DNA from: Asterionellopsis glacialis | Lineage: Eukaryota; Bacillariophyta; Plagiogrammaphyceae; Rhaphoneidales; Asterionellopsidaceae | Length of the DNA stretch: 21,957 bases | Direction of reading: 5' to 3' | Assembly: GCA_014885115.2 (NCBI GenBank) | Contig: WKLE02000892.1 | Location: 2,085-24,041 of the forward strand | In this document: piece after piece, positions 10,482-20,257 of the stretch | Layout: each line of letters opens with the position of its first letter | Position numbering within the stretch: the first letter of the stretch is position 1 | Made by a program: the position numbers and the translations under genes | The notes under the pieces: generated by a model | What the model was told of the DNA's origin: nothing | Seen by the model: only the letters and a program-made list of their open reading frames with translations | Databases searched by the model: none

Positions 10482-11060
10482 TTTATTTTGTTCAGTATTT
10501 TATTCTTTCCCACCGAAACTTATTTTCAAAAGTCCTCGATTGCTTAGATTCTGTGAAACAATAACGGAGATGTCTACAGAAATGTTTGCTGAGGTAGATT
10601 GTAGTGAATCTAATTTTTTAGTCTTACTACATGCTACACGATTTATAACCGCGAATTCCAAGTCCTGTATGGCATTTTATTATTATTTTTTTATTTTGCG
10701 GAATTTGAAATTTTGAAAAGAAAAGAAAGGGAGAGAGAAAGAAGAGGAGAGAGAGAATGGGTATGGTAATGTTAGGGTTAGCGTTAGATTAGCAACGTGT
10801 ACCGGAAAAGAACGGAAACTTGGGAACTGCGCGCTACCAGTCAGCCGCACCGAAAAAAAAGTATTGTGTTTTTCATGCAATGCCTCATTTCTCATTTTCT
10901 ACATGCACGCGAGAGTAACACGACACTGTGCCGGTTCTTCTTCCTGTAGATAGGTTTAGAGAAATAATGTTCATAAACGACATCCTTGCCATCAATTCTG
11001 CTTTCTGCCACATTTAAAATCAGCTTTTCATCTTCTCTCCTCCCTGAAACTTTTCACAAT
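10482..11060. promoter_or_regulatory. Divergent promoter region between channel gene and small membrane-protein gene
   Basis: These 579 bases separate two start codons on opposite strands, so they must hold both promoters. Visible contents are a GA-rich tract (~10715-10760) and a telomere-like stretch GTTAGGGTTAGCGTTAGATTAG at 10771-10792. No TATA box or initiator can be assigned with confidence. Open frames here (10363-10716 plus, 10683-10895 minus) lack domain features and are not taken as genes. Confidence 0.45.
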
Positions 11061-11752
11061 ATGGTTGAATGGATTCAACGATTTCATCAACGTCATGAAG
11101 CTTTGAAAAATTATGTCCATACTGCATTTCGTTATCCACTTCCTCCGTACGTTCGTTTGAGTGGGTTGATGAATAGGAATGTCGAAAATCGTGTCTTGTA
11201 AAATCTGACAAAGCCCTCTTTTTAATCATTCCGTGGTCTTTTTTTTTCTTTACTTGCAATGTAGGTGGGGTCGGCATCTTATGGGATTTCTTTATTTTAC
11301 CGTTCCAGTTATTGGAGGATACAATGTAATGCAATGGGCAATCAGCAAGTCACATGATTCTATTGGAGAGCATGGTATGCATACACATCACATTCAACTT
11401 TTTATATACATGTTTAAAATCCAAAGCTTATGATGTGATTTTTTTCCTTTTTCTATCTGCCTTGTGGTGCTTTACAGGAGAGAAATTAGAAATTAAATCT
11501 GTAACAGGTCTTGGTGACAAAAGAATTGTAGACGGAAAGGAAGAAAGAGTTGGTTCAGGTGGAATCGGTGGTGGTGTACGATTAGCCGTAAGCGATGAAA
11601 AATTTCAACAACAAAATAAGGTCATGCTAGAAGCATTTTTAAAGAGTGAAAAACGAAAATTACGAAAGACAGAACGAAATGAAAAGAAGAAAAAGAAAAA
11701 AGAACAAGAATCCACAACCACAACACTGACTACCACGCAAGAACAACGATGA
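11061..11752 (+). CDS. Small single-pass membrane protein with Lys-rich C-terminus, three exons
   Basis: Exons 11061-11146, 11265-11374 and 11478-11752 (introns 118 nt GTACGT...TGTAG and 103 nt GTATGC...TACAG) join in frame to 156 residues. The junctions rebuild PLPP-WGRHLMGF and IGEHG-EKLEIK. A short amphipathic, His/Arg-containing N-terminus (1-29) precedes one membrane segment at ~34-55 (MGFLYFTVPVIGGYNVMQWA). The rest is hydrophilic, with a Gly-rich patch (GSGGIGGGV) and a Lys-rich run (KKKKKK) before a Thr/Gln-rich end. This layout resembles small organellar inner-membrane accessory proteins of stramenopiles, but I cannot name the family and the location is a guess. Its promoter is shared with the divergent channel gene. 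Confidence 0.75.
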
Positions 11753-12016
11753 TTCAAAATGACAATGCAAAACTATAATAAAGGAAACTAATAAGGAGTT
11801 CTGACCAAAGTCACTAACTATGATTTAATATACAATGCAAGAATGAATGTAGTACTATATAATATGACCTCTTCTTTCCCCAGAGCTACACCCAAAAGTA
11901 CTGTTTGTCACTGCTTGTCTGTCTAAGTATACATCCCATCTGATTTCGTTTTGTGATGTACGGGATGTAATTCTATACAAACCCTTTCTCTTGACTTTCA
12001 TCGATCGATGATTCAT

Positions 12017-14290
12017 TTAGATTTGTGCAACCTCCGTTTGTTGCGGTTCAACCAATTGCGCAGTAGGATCTGCGACTAAGGTAGCAGCAACTGCAGCAGC
12101 TGCTGCTGTTTGTTCGTCTGTAGGCGGGACAACATTTTCAAGTTCATCCTTACTTACACCAGTCGCATCCACAACTGCAGCTGCAGCCGCCACAGCTTCT
12201 TCGGCAACTTGACTAACCTCTTTGGACCCATCAATGAGTACAGTAGTTCCAGCGTGGGTTGGAGGAGGCATCTTCGCCTTTTGTTCTGCTTGAGTAGGTT
12301 CAAGGAAGATTTCAGGATGATCTTTAATTTTCCAATATCCGTGTTTCTCCCAATCAAATCCACGTTGTTCAGCACGTGAGTGCATACGGGCATACTTTTC
12401 ACGGACTTTCACATGAATACCAAGCTCCTTGGCAACGGTAATCCAATTAACCTTTTGGTTGTGTTCCTTGGCAATGGCATTGTACTTTGTCCACAAGTTC
12501 TTCGAATGTGTAACAATTTGGTGGAGGTCAGATGCTGTCGAAACAACGATACAAGAACGCTGTTTCTTCGATGCGTTCGATGGTTCCGGTACTGGAGGTT
12601 GGAGCAATCCTCCAGATGCAGCTACGGCTGCCTGTGCAGCTGCCTTGGCAGCAGCAGCTCCCCTTGTAATTTCAATGGGGACACGATTCGATGCAACCAA
12701 TTCAGCAGCACGCTTAAGGGCAGCATTCTTCTGTTCTTGAGCAAACTTTTCACGTTCCTTACGGATTTCTGCCTTCTTTTGACGGCGTTCCTCACGTGTT
12801 GCCTCTCTTGCTGCACGTTCTGTAGCCTTACGCACAGCTGCAGCTTCCCGTTCTCTTGCCTTGACCTCTCGACGTTCTTGAGATAACCTACGCTGTTCAC
12901 GTTTCATGGTTTGTCGACGTTCAGCTTCAAGAGCCTTTTCCGCATCTTTCGCCATTTTATGCGCCTTGGAGACCTCGGCTGCCTGCTTCTTGGAAAGCTT
13001 GCCAGAGGAAACATCGGCGGCGGCAGCAGCAGCCGCGGCAGCAGCTGTACAAAGTGAGAAAAGAGAAACATTCGTCAACAATCATTCACATGAGTTCACA
13101 AATTCGACTTTGAAAGCAAATCAAAAACAGATTCTTGTCATCATACAATCTGACGAAATAAATTACCTAATTGGGCAGTCTCACCTGCAGCAGCAGCGTT
13201 GGCGTCCATGCCAGCACTCAAGTACGGAGAAAGATTAACGATCCCTCCAGAGGGCGAAACGGTGATTCCGGCGGCTGCAGCAGCTGCGGCGGTGGCAGCG
13301 TCAACACCTTCAGGAAAGAGGTTGGCCGTTGTCGTTTCATTTGGTTCTTCTACGAGAGGTCCACGGATGCTGTAAAGTTGATTAAACTTTTCAACCTGAG
13401 CTGCGATATAAGCCTTATCAAATTCATCTTGAATACCGAGAATTGCCCAAAAATCAACATGAGGTTGCGATGGAGCTGCTCCAGTGTCTTCGTCGGTTCC
13501 TGACTGGGGTGGTAAAGACAATCGCACCAACAGTTGGGAAGCAAGCATTCCCTTCAGGTATCCCTTATATTGAAGAAACTTCGCATCGGCAGCTTCAACC
13601 AGATCATAATTCTCCATAGACCAATCATTACAGAGCAAACGGAGCCACTCCGAAGGTGGTTTCGTCGCCTTTCTCATCTACAACATCACACATGACGTAC
13701 GTAGGGCGAAATTTCGAAAATATTCCAAAAGAAAGATACATGTTCGGGAAAGAATTCGGAATAGAAGCAAAAAGTGAGATTCGAACAATCGAACTTGTGA
13801 CTCTCTGGTAACTTTACGTGCAGATAGGAATTTCTCGTCGCAGCTATTTTTTTCGACAGATGCTAAATAAATTTGAGAACATACGAATACTGTAGAATTA
13901 TACACAAAGAAGAATCCTTCTCATCAAAGTGCCACGACAGTTTTTCAGTCTGCAAAGTTCGGGCACCAAAAGTTCTCTTGTCAACCGGTAAAACCTACGG
14001 CGCGCTGGGTTGGAACAAGTGCAAGAAGGGAATTTGCCTGGTACAAATCATGTAGGATTCCTACAGCTCGAGTGGAATCTCTCCGAATCGATTTGTGCAA
14101 GATGCCTTTTTCTCTTGAGGCAAGGGACGCCCCGCTCCATGTCGATCATACCGCAAAGACACCAAGATACAGTGACACTTACCTCGATTTTTTCTGCTTT
14201 TGTAGGCTCATGATCAAAAATATCACCGACGGGCCCAACGTGGGTTACGTCCATTGCTTCGTGTCCTTCTGCCATGGTGACATGTGTCAA
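12017..14290 (-). CDS. Ala-rich coiled-coil protein with a conserved HTH-like C-terminal domain (putative nuclear factor), three exons
   Basis: Proposed minus-strand exons: 14290-14183, 13677-13167 and 13044-12017, giving 548 residues. The 122-nt intron (13166-13045, GTAATT...TACAG) is phase 1 and well supported. The first exon is inferred from a perfect donor GAG/GTAAGT at 14182 and an acceptor TTGTAG at 13678 that keep phase 0 across a 505-nt intron; otherwise translation could start at ATG 13677. Domains: acidic N-terminus, a conserved segment EWLRLLCNDW...QYKGYLKGMLASQLLVRL, poly-Ala tracts, a long Arg/Lys/Glu coiled coil (~226-322), then a compact domain at ~371-456 with VSTASDL, LWTKYNAIAKEH, VNWITVAKELGIHVKVREKY and KIKDHPEIF, resembling a Myb/SANT-like helix-turn-helix. 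The tail is Ala/Gln-rich. DNA binding is inferred. The Ala runs are encoded by mixed GCN codons, so they are not simple trinucleotide slippage. Confidence 0.7.
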
Positions 14291-15691
14291 TCAACTGTTG
14301 AATTGATTCATACATTGAAAGAGTAAACTGATGAGACGAGCATGATCAGTATCTCTAGCGCTTCAGGACAGATTGTTCGAGCTCGATTTCTACCGGCTAC
14401 GTTGATTGCGATTGGTGAAAACGACAATATTTGATTTACGTAAAATCTACGGGCTCATAGTTCGATTCCGTATTCCTAGTTTGCCTATGCAAAATAGAGG
14501 TACAAATGACGTTTGAACTGGAATCGTTAAACATTCGTTACGTCATAAATTTTGGCATCCCTCTTTTGGTGGCTGTGTTTCAACCACACCGAAAAATAAT
14601 TGATTGCATGTCAATACCGTACAGACGAAAATTGACACCCAAGGACTCTCTGCAAGTCTCTCAAAGACTACAATAGACCAGCGCTTTGAAATTGTCGTTT
14701 CTCTGTACATCAAGATGAGGATCAATTACGTGAAATACATTTTCTTCGTAGCTCCTGTTTGTAGAACCAAGTGATCAGGATAGAAAGCAGAGTGATCAAT
14801 GCCAAGTATGCTTGATCAAAGATGCAAAGATTTCAAGATTTTGCTCGGACGTTAAACCTGGCAAATTTTGGAACTCAGAACTTCACAAAGCATCAGCAAA
14901 TTGCGATGGAAAATATTTCTTGCGGTGGAACATCTTTGACGGACCAGATGATGCAAAACAAAGTATTGGGATTTGTAAAAAAGAAATCTAGTACAGCTAG
15001 TAAAACGTAGAAAACAGGCGGCAAATAACAATCAACAACTCATTTTCAATAATTGGCATCTTCTCTCTTCAATTTTCTTATGAAGTACCTATGTATTCTC
15101 ATGAAGACTGAAGAGCTTGATATGATCACTCAGATGCGGTGAAGCAGCGTAAGCCACAGGTTGATGATGTTTACAATGCCGACAAATGCGACCAAAAATG
15201 AAGGTCAAAATTGAAAAAAAACAGCAATCAGCAAATGCCAAGTAACATAATAGAGAAAAATAAAGAAAAGATAGTGAATTGTAGTTGAGTGTTGACTTCT
15301 CTCTTCTTACTGGAATTTTATAGGCAAGAATATTTAAAAAAAAATCGCTGTTTAATCGCTGTTTCACAGTGCGATCAAACTAGGCTCTTGTTTTCACTAA
15401 GGGTCCACAATTTCCCACAACTTTTAGTATATTAAAAGCATAATGTCCACAGCACCAATCGTCCCACCACTGAGCTAATTTAACCAGGCGTACATCGACT
15501 GAACTACATGGTCCTATGCGACAAGCACAGATTCTGATGGCCAAAGGACTTGCGGCAAAATGTGCCCTTGTCTTCTTGAATAGAGTTCTAGGCGAACAAC
15601 GGGCACAGAATCGATTTACCAAGGTGAATAAGGGCACAGAATTGATTTAGTAAGGTGAATAAAAAGTTTGAGGGATAATCGTTGGAAATAG
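14291..15691. other. Intergenic region, mostly featureless
   Basis: No gene can be supported. A 62-codon frame at 14822-15010 starts with ATG and is hydrophilic but has no recognisable motif. The minus strand near 15461-15480 carries a tRNA A-box-like sequence (TTAGCTCAGTGGTGGGAC) without a B box. A 31-bp direct repeat sits at 15601-15661. The rest is AT-rich sequence, including A-runs near 15335. Confidence 0.4.
15601..15661. repeat. Imperfect 31-bp tandem duplication
   Basis: Two copies of a unit beginning GGGCACAGAATCGATTTACC start at 15601 and 15632. They differ at a few positions (TCG/TTG and CC/GT within the unit) and both end AAGGTGAATA. It lies just upstream of the EF-hand relic. Confidence 0.8.
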
Positions 15692-16810
15692 TCGTCATCT
15701 GTCAGAAATCACAAAATTGGTTTGATCAAGGTTCTAGAATCCATGCACACGAATGCCAAGGTAGATTTTTTGTTTGTTCTCATGGACACTCACAGAAACA
15801 ACCACATATCTGAGCATGAACTTGCAAGAATTTTTCATTTGATACGTGGTAAACATAAACCTTGGGAAGAAACTCTTCAAGCGGACAAGCTAACAATTAT
15901 TTCTCATGGAGGTTCACATGACGCTCTTGACTATGCAGAGTTTGTTTCTTTTATCGAAGATGTAAGTATCTATAGCGATACATGGTCTGGAACTGATTTT
16001 GTGGAACGGCTCATCATTGATATTGCCATCATGCACGATGAGTAATCAATCGAGGAAGAAGTTATGATTCATCATAGGAAGAAAATGATACTAACAACTT
16101 GGAAGCGAGTTACCCACCACAATGCATTCTCATGCGATCAAAGGGCACGCCTCTAAGCTCTTTTTCAACTCATTGATATACTTTTTGATGGTAAACACGA
16201 TGGGACTATTCCATATAAGCATGTCACTGAAGGAATAGTACCCCTTTGCGTGAACATGAATAAAGAATTCCGCCATATGCTTTTATTTCCTGACTTTGAG
16301 GAGGATGACAGTGATAGAGATATGAGCTTTGTTGAGTTCAAGGACCTCTTTGATAACCTCATGTTGGCATGCTCCGACGATATGTCAGTAGATCGAGTTG
16401 CAAATATAATGACAAAACACCTCACTGACGATGAACAAGCAGTCACATCGTACGATGACTAGCTCCTACAAGCTCTCAATTCTACCAAATTTGCCAATAA
16501 GACACCAAGACAAGATTTAGACGAGGACGATCAAGAGTCAATATCACCAATTGTTCTCGATTTCCAGGATCAGAGAATCATATGTAGTCTGTTTAACCTT
16601 TGGGATACAAATAATGATGATACCTTGGGTGTTAACGAACCCTTTGTTGGATTCCGAAGGTTTGAATCAAAGGGATTGGATGAAACTCTTCAAGATGTTG
16701 CGAGTGCCATGAAATCTGTGCAAAATCACCATACCTATTCCCGTTGCATCAATCTTCATCAAATTGAAAAAATGATGTTTGACTTAGCTACAGTGTTAGA
16801 TGTTGAGTAA
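15692..16810 (+). pseudogene. EF-hand calcium-binding protein gene relic with three in-frame TAA/TAG codons
   Basis: A single reading frame, without any frameshift, runs from after TAG 15689 to TAA 16808 and is coding-like throughout, but contains TAA 16043, TAA 16154 and TAG 16460. EF-hand loops: DTHRNNHISEHE (15785-15820), the degenerate DGKHDGTIPYKH, EDDSDRDMSFVE, and a good DTNNDDTLGVNE (16604-16639); ALDYAEFVSFIED is a fifth, degenerate half. The first ATG is 15743. A donor-like GTAAGT at 15962 could splice in frame to an AG at 16054 and bypass the first stop, but the acceptor is poor and the other two stops have no such escape. The text across each stop continues the domain (ARL-stop-ALFQLID; YDD-stop-LLQALN), as expected if Gln/Glu codons mutated. 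A recently lost calcium-sensor gene is most likely. Confidence 0.65.
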
Positions 16811-17361
16811 TTTTCTTTCAAAAAAGGTCTACTGTACGATTTCTTCATGAATTATTAGGATTAGTCTTATTCCCCCTAATTTTCGTTCCTTTCTTTATTT
16901 ATAGTCTAGGCTAGGTCAGCATTCAATATCTTTATATCAGACGTTGGACTGTACAGTCCAATATGTAGTGGAGATTTTTCATGATTGTACCTGGTAGTAC
17001 CCGTATTACCTGTACCTGGTACAATAAAGCTAGACCAATTCTAGTAAAGTACCTCTGGTACCTGGTAAGTGGTTACCAGGTAGGTCCTCTACCTGGTAGA
17101 GGTCCTCTCTACTAGAGTCCTACCGGTAGTCTCAGAGTACGATACCGAATGAGTCAGTCATTTTTTTGTCTTCAGCTGTTGCCGCGATTCGCCTAGTACA
17201 TCTTCATCGCAATTCTTCTTTTCTGCATCAGAGCATGCGGTGTAGTTGTTGTGCTGTTACGTATCCTGTGTGCAGCATGTTTCTTAAAACATAACATGTC
17301 CGTCAGAGAAATTTAGTTTCTACTCTTACTGATCGCACATTTTCTCAAGGAAAGAAATTAT
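16811..17361. other. Intergenic region holding a palindrome cluster and the SDR promoter
   Basis: No gene. The left part (16944-17150) is packed with inverted repeats described separately. The right part (17151-17361) is the likely promoter and leader of the SDR gene, ending AAGAAATTAT before the ATG. Confidence 0.5.
16944..17150. repeat. Cluster of perfect palindromes and GTACCTGGTA-type inverted repeats
   Basis: Perfect 18-bp palindrome TTGGACTGTACAGTCCAA at 16944-16961. Further units: TACCTGGTAA (17059-17068) pairs with TTACCAGGTA (17073-17082) around a 4-nt loop; CCTCTACC-T-GGTAGAGG at 17086-17102; CTACCGGTAG at 17120-17129. Several extra copies of ACCTGG/ACCAGG-type words fill the gaps. 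It could be a foldback or MITE-type remnant or a cruciform-forming regulatory region upstream of the SDR gene. Confidence 0.75.
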
Positions 17362-18426
17362 ATGAAAATGTTTGTGAAATCAATTGCATGTATCGTCTTT
17401 GTTGGACTCGTACAAGATGTATCGAGTTGGACAAACCCTTTTACAAAATCTAACGGGGTTAAACCAACATTAGGAAAGAAATCTACTGCAGCTGATGTAC
17501 TTAGAGAGTTAAACACTTCCGATCGATTAGCACCTTTTGTAAATCCATCAGGTACTGCCATTGTTACGGGAGCCAATACAGGCATTGGTGCTGTCACTGC
17601 AGCAACGTTGGCAATGACAGGGATGAAGGTAATTTTGTGTTCACGTGACGTTGTGAAAGGCAATGAAGCACTGCAAACCTCTATTCCATCCTGGTGCAGA
17701 GAAAATGTGGTTGTACAACAATTGGATTTGGCAGATTTGAATTCTGTTCAGCAAACAGCGGAAGAAATTTCATCTGACTTTGAGAGTATTGATGTCATTG
17801 TCAATAATGCTGGTGTGATGAGTCCACCAACTCGTTTAGAAACAGAACAAAATATTGAATTACAATTTGGTATCAATCATGTTGGGCATCACATGTTCAC
17901 ACGTCTGTTATTACCTAAATTAAATTCTGGTGGACGGATTGTAACGGTAGCATCCACAGCTCATACCATGGGGAGTAGTGAGAATTGGGGACAAGGGACG
18001 TATACACCATGGGGTGCCTATGGACAATCCAAGTTAGCAAATATTCTTTTTGCCAAGGAATTACAAGATCGATTGGATAGAGAGGGAGGACAGGATGATG
18101 CCAAGATCAAGTCGGTTACATTGCATCCAGGAGTTATCGGTACCAACCTATGGCAATATACACCAATCCTACAAACCTTGTCTGTTGTTTTTGCGGATAA
18201 GACTGTACAACAGGGGGCAGCAACGAATGTATACTGTGCACTTGCCGATGATGTTGTAGGTGGTGGATATTATGATAATTGTCAACTTACCAATCCAAAT
18301 GATTTAGCGGAAAATGTTTCCGTTCGTAAGGAACTCTGGGACTACACGGAAGAATTGATTGAATCAAAAGGATTTCAACTTCCATCCGAACTTTTCACAT
18401 CTGTAAAGGACACGGTTAGTGTGTAA
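17362..18426 (+). CDS. Short-chain dehydrogenase/reductase (retinol-dehydrogenase / POR-like), probably plastid-targeted
   Basis: A 354-residue single-exon SDR. The Rossmann motif TGANTGIG is at 69-76, LDL at 121-123, NNAG at 148-151, and the catalytic set is N172, S198, Y220 and K224 (YGQSK), followed by HPGVIGTNL (255-263). All key residues are present, so an active NAD(P)(H)-dependent oxidoreductase is expected. The sequence style matches the RDH11-14/WWOX/protochlorophyllide-reductase-like branch; substrate unknown. The N-terminus (KSIACIVFVGLVQDVSS-W) is a signal peptide ending in VSSW, which resembles the ASA/F-type junction of bipartite plastid targeting in diatoms, where W is one of the tolerated residues; the following ~40 residues are basic and Ser/Thr-rich as a transit peptide would be. 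The start at 17362 is preferred, with a second ATG two codons later. Confidence 0.9.
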   Translation: MKMFVKSIACIVFVGLVQDVSSWTNPFTKSNGVKPTLGKKSTAADVLRELNTSDRLAPFVNPSGTAIVTGANTGIGAVTAATLAMTGMKVILCSRDVVKGNEALQTSIPSWCRENVVVQQLDLADLNSVQQTAEEISSDFESIDVIVNNAGVMSPPTRLETEQNIELQFGINHVGHHMFTRLLLPKLNSGGRIVTVASTAHTMGSSENWGQGTYTPWGAYGQSKLANILFAKELQDRLDREGGQDDAKIKSVTLHPGVIGTNLWQYTPILQTLSVVFADKTVQQGAATNVYCALADDVVGGGYYDNCQLTNPNDLAENVSVRKELWDYTEELIESKGFQLPSELFTSVKDTVSV

Positions 18427-18593
18427 GATACGCCACAGGCATTACTATATACAATATAATCTAAATTTAGAGAGATGCATGTATGTTATGTAAACTTTGT
18501 GGATTTATTTGGTTTTGTGCAATGGAGCAAGCAACTGCCCTGTTATCGGATATCCAATTACAAGTATAGAAGGTATCTAATTTCTCGGTCAGG
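18427..18593. other. Convergent 3' flanks of SDR and membrane-protein genes
   Basis: A 167-base gap between the stop codons of two converging genes; AT-rich, no distinct feature. Confidence 0.4.
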
Positions 18594-19690
18594 TTAGTTT
18601 TTTACAATCTTGTGAGTTATGGAGACAGGCAAATCATCAAGTTTGATTATGAACATTCCACCAATAACTTTCAAAACAAAATCTATCGGAATGACTTCAG
18701 GATCGCCAACAGCTACTTGGAATGGAATGCTCAGCACCGTGAATGATAGCCCTATTGAATTGATCACCAAACAACAGACGAAGCGAAGAGAAAGAAGTGA
18801 ACTCCATTCCTTCTTGTCGCCAGCAGATTTTTTTACTACAATTTGACCCGATGAATCCTTAATTTCGAACGTTTCATCTGCAAAATATACGTTGAACATG
18901 TGGACCCAAAACGTCATCGATTCTATCTGGCGTAAACAAATTCCTTGCCCAACTACGTAACTAAACACAATCAACAATCCAAAAACATAGTAATATGTGT
19001 ACTCTTCTTTGTCGGTACAGTCATACTTACAATCTCTTTTTAAGTTTGGATCCTTTGTCATTGATATCCCGGTGACATATAGAATTATTAAAGCGCATTG
19101 AGCAACAGCTATTAAAAATGATTCACCCAAGGGTACACTCCAATCCTCAAAAATGTAATGGATTTGTACATCTACAGGTGAATCATATTTTTGATCTTTG
19201 TGTTCTTTATATGCATAGTATACCCAGTATATCTGAAACACTAAAAGACACGGCGGAATAATACACATGAGTTTGAAAGTCAAATCAAAACTTCCTTGTC
19301 TCACCCCTAACAACAAGAGAAATGATAAAACGGCCATTGTGATCGCAAGGCTATGCTTTACAAAAAGACATTTCAAGGCACCACATAGGTTGTTGCCGAT
19401 TTCTTTGGCGGTTTGTCCCAGAAGATTGCAAAGCTTATCGTCATCTTTTTTTCCAACAAGGAGTAATATAGATATAATAACAATATAAATTATGAATACA
19501 AGGAATATAGCCGACATTAGAGATGGAAGAAACTCTGGAATTTCAACCGGATTTATGCCAACTACATAACCTTCAACTCGAGGAGGTGACATTGAGAACG
19601 ACGGCGTATTTGAAGGTGCCGGTGACATTGAGAACGACGGCGTATTTGAAGGTGCAGGTAGCATTGAGAACGACGGCGTATTTGAAGGTG
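18594..19690 (-). CDS. Multi-pass membrane protein with N-terminal APSNTPSFSM repeats (5' end incomplete)
   Basis: The frame with ATG 19664 gives 356 residues, but the same repeat text continues upstream to an acceptor-like CTATAG at 19691, so this is probably the last exon, beginning at 19690 (phase 1, completing a GCA Ala codon). The extracytoplasmic-type N-terminus holds about three 12-residue repeats (APSNTPSFSM-S/L-P). Six or seven membrane segments follow at ~49-70, 104-121, 130-152, 178-200, 223-243, 290-312 and possibly 325-342 (numbering from ATG 19664). Between them are FEDWSVPLGE (172-181), a Cys/Asp-rich loop (DCKYDCTDKEE) and a hydrophilic soluble loop at 260-287 (ADETFEIKDSSGQIVVKK). 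The family is not recognised; a diatom-specific membrane protein is likely. It converges on the SDR gene. Confidence 0.7.
19591..19690 (-). repeat. 36-bp coding minisatellite, about three copies
   Basis: On the plus strand the unit beginning ATTGAGAACGACGGCGTATT starts at 19591, 19627 and 19663, an exact 36-bp period, with nearly identical copies differing at the last few bases (GGTGCCGGTGAC / GGTGCAGGTAGC). It encodes twelve residues per unit in the minus-strand gene and is probably length-variable. Confidence 0.9.
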
Positions 19691-19937
19691 CTATAGAACA
19701 GTGTATTTGCTGAGTGACGGTGTGTTCCTTTATAATTGATAAGAAATACCGTGAAGATCAGATTATGATGTGATTGTGTTGAAAAAGAAAGCTAAAGTGC
19801 CAGAAGGATTCTCTGGGTATTTCAGTCATGTTGTACTTGTCAGTTGTCAATCATCAATATTGTTCTCAGAACATCTGGTGCCACTTTTGAATGTACAAAA
19901 CCATTTACCATCAAGTGGTGGAATATATAATCATTAC

Positions 19938-20168
19938 CTAAAAAGATGAAAATGCTGGAAGTTCGTGTTTCCCTTTTCCTGCACCTGCAGACTCTCTTTC
20001 CCTAAAAATACACAAAACAAAGAACCATAGTAATATCGATTGTACTAAACGCACTTTTGTGAGATCTTTTGCAATTTTGTTATTGTAAATGTTGTAGCAT
20101 ATTGGAAAATTGGGTTGAACGTCAAAAACCTCAGATCCACTGGTCTCGTCTATCCAGTGAAATGACAT
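19938..20168 (-). other. Candidate 5' exon(s) of the 18594-19690 membrane-protein gene
   Basis: A frame from ATG 20168 (MSFHWIDETSGSEVFDV...) lies directly upstream. Two splice models both reach the phase-1 acceptor at 19690. In one, exon 20168-20055 joins a 64-nt exon 20001-19938 (donor GTAATG at 19937). In the other, one exon continues through a hydrophobic SILLWFFVLCIF and splices at a GTGCAG donor near 19983, giving ESA-APSNTP. The first needs an unusually short 53-nt intron. RNA evidence would be needed to choose. Confidence 0.35.
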
Positions 20169-20257
20169 CTACCATGCCATAATTCCATCTTGAATCTCCT
20201 TCATAATATGATTCTGCTTCTTTTTGTTAATTATTTCATGTTCGTTGCATTTTTAAT

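Noticed and set aside
11354..11477. Unspliced reading through the second intron of the small membrane protein
   Set aside because: A strong donor GTATGC and acceptor TTTACAG rebuild a continuous peptide in phase; the unspliced text is hydrophobic and unlike the exons.
13765..13810. GATTCGAACAATCGAACTTG, resembling tRNA T-arm on the minus strand
   Set aside because: No consistent five-base stem or cloverleaf; it is a short inverted repeat only.
14440..14490. B-box-like AGTTCGATTCC
   Set aside because: The flanking bases do not pair as a T-arm and no A box or acceptor stem was found upstream.
14822..15010. 62-codon ATG frame
   Set aside because: No motif, no splice context and no neighbour support; kept only as part of the intergenic description.
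15440..15485. tRNA A-box-like sequence on the minus strand (TTAGCTCAGTGGTGGGAC)
   Set aside because: No GGTTCGA-type B box at the right distance and no cloverleaf pairing; the D stem does not close.
15962..16054. 93-nt intron that would remove the first in-frame stop of the EF-hand relic
   Set aside because: The acceptor ATCAATCGAG lacks a pyrimidine tract, the removed text reads as coding, and two later stops remain.
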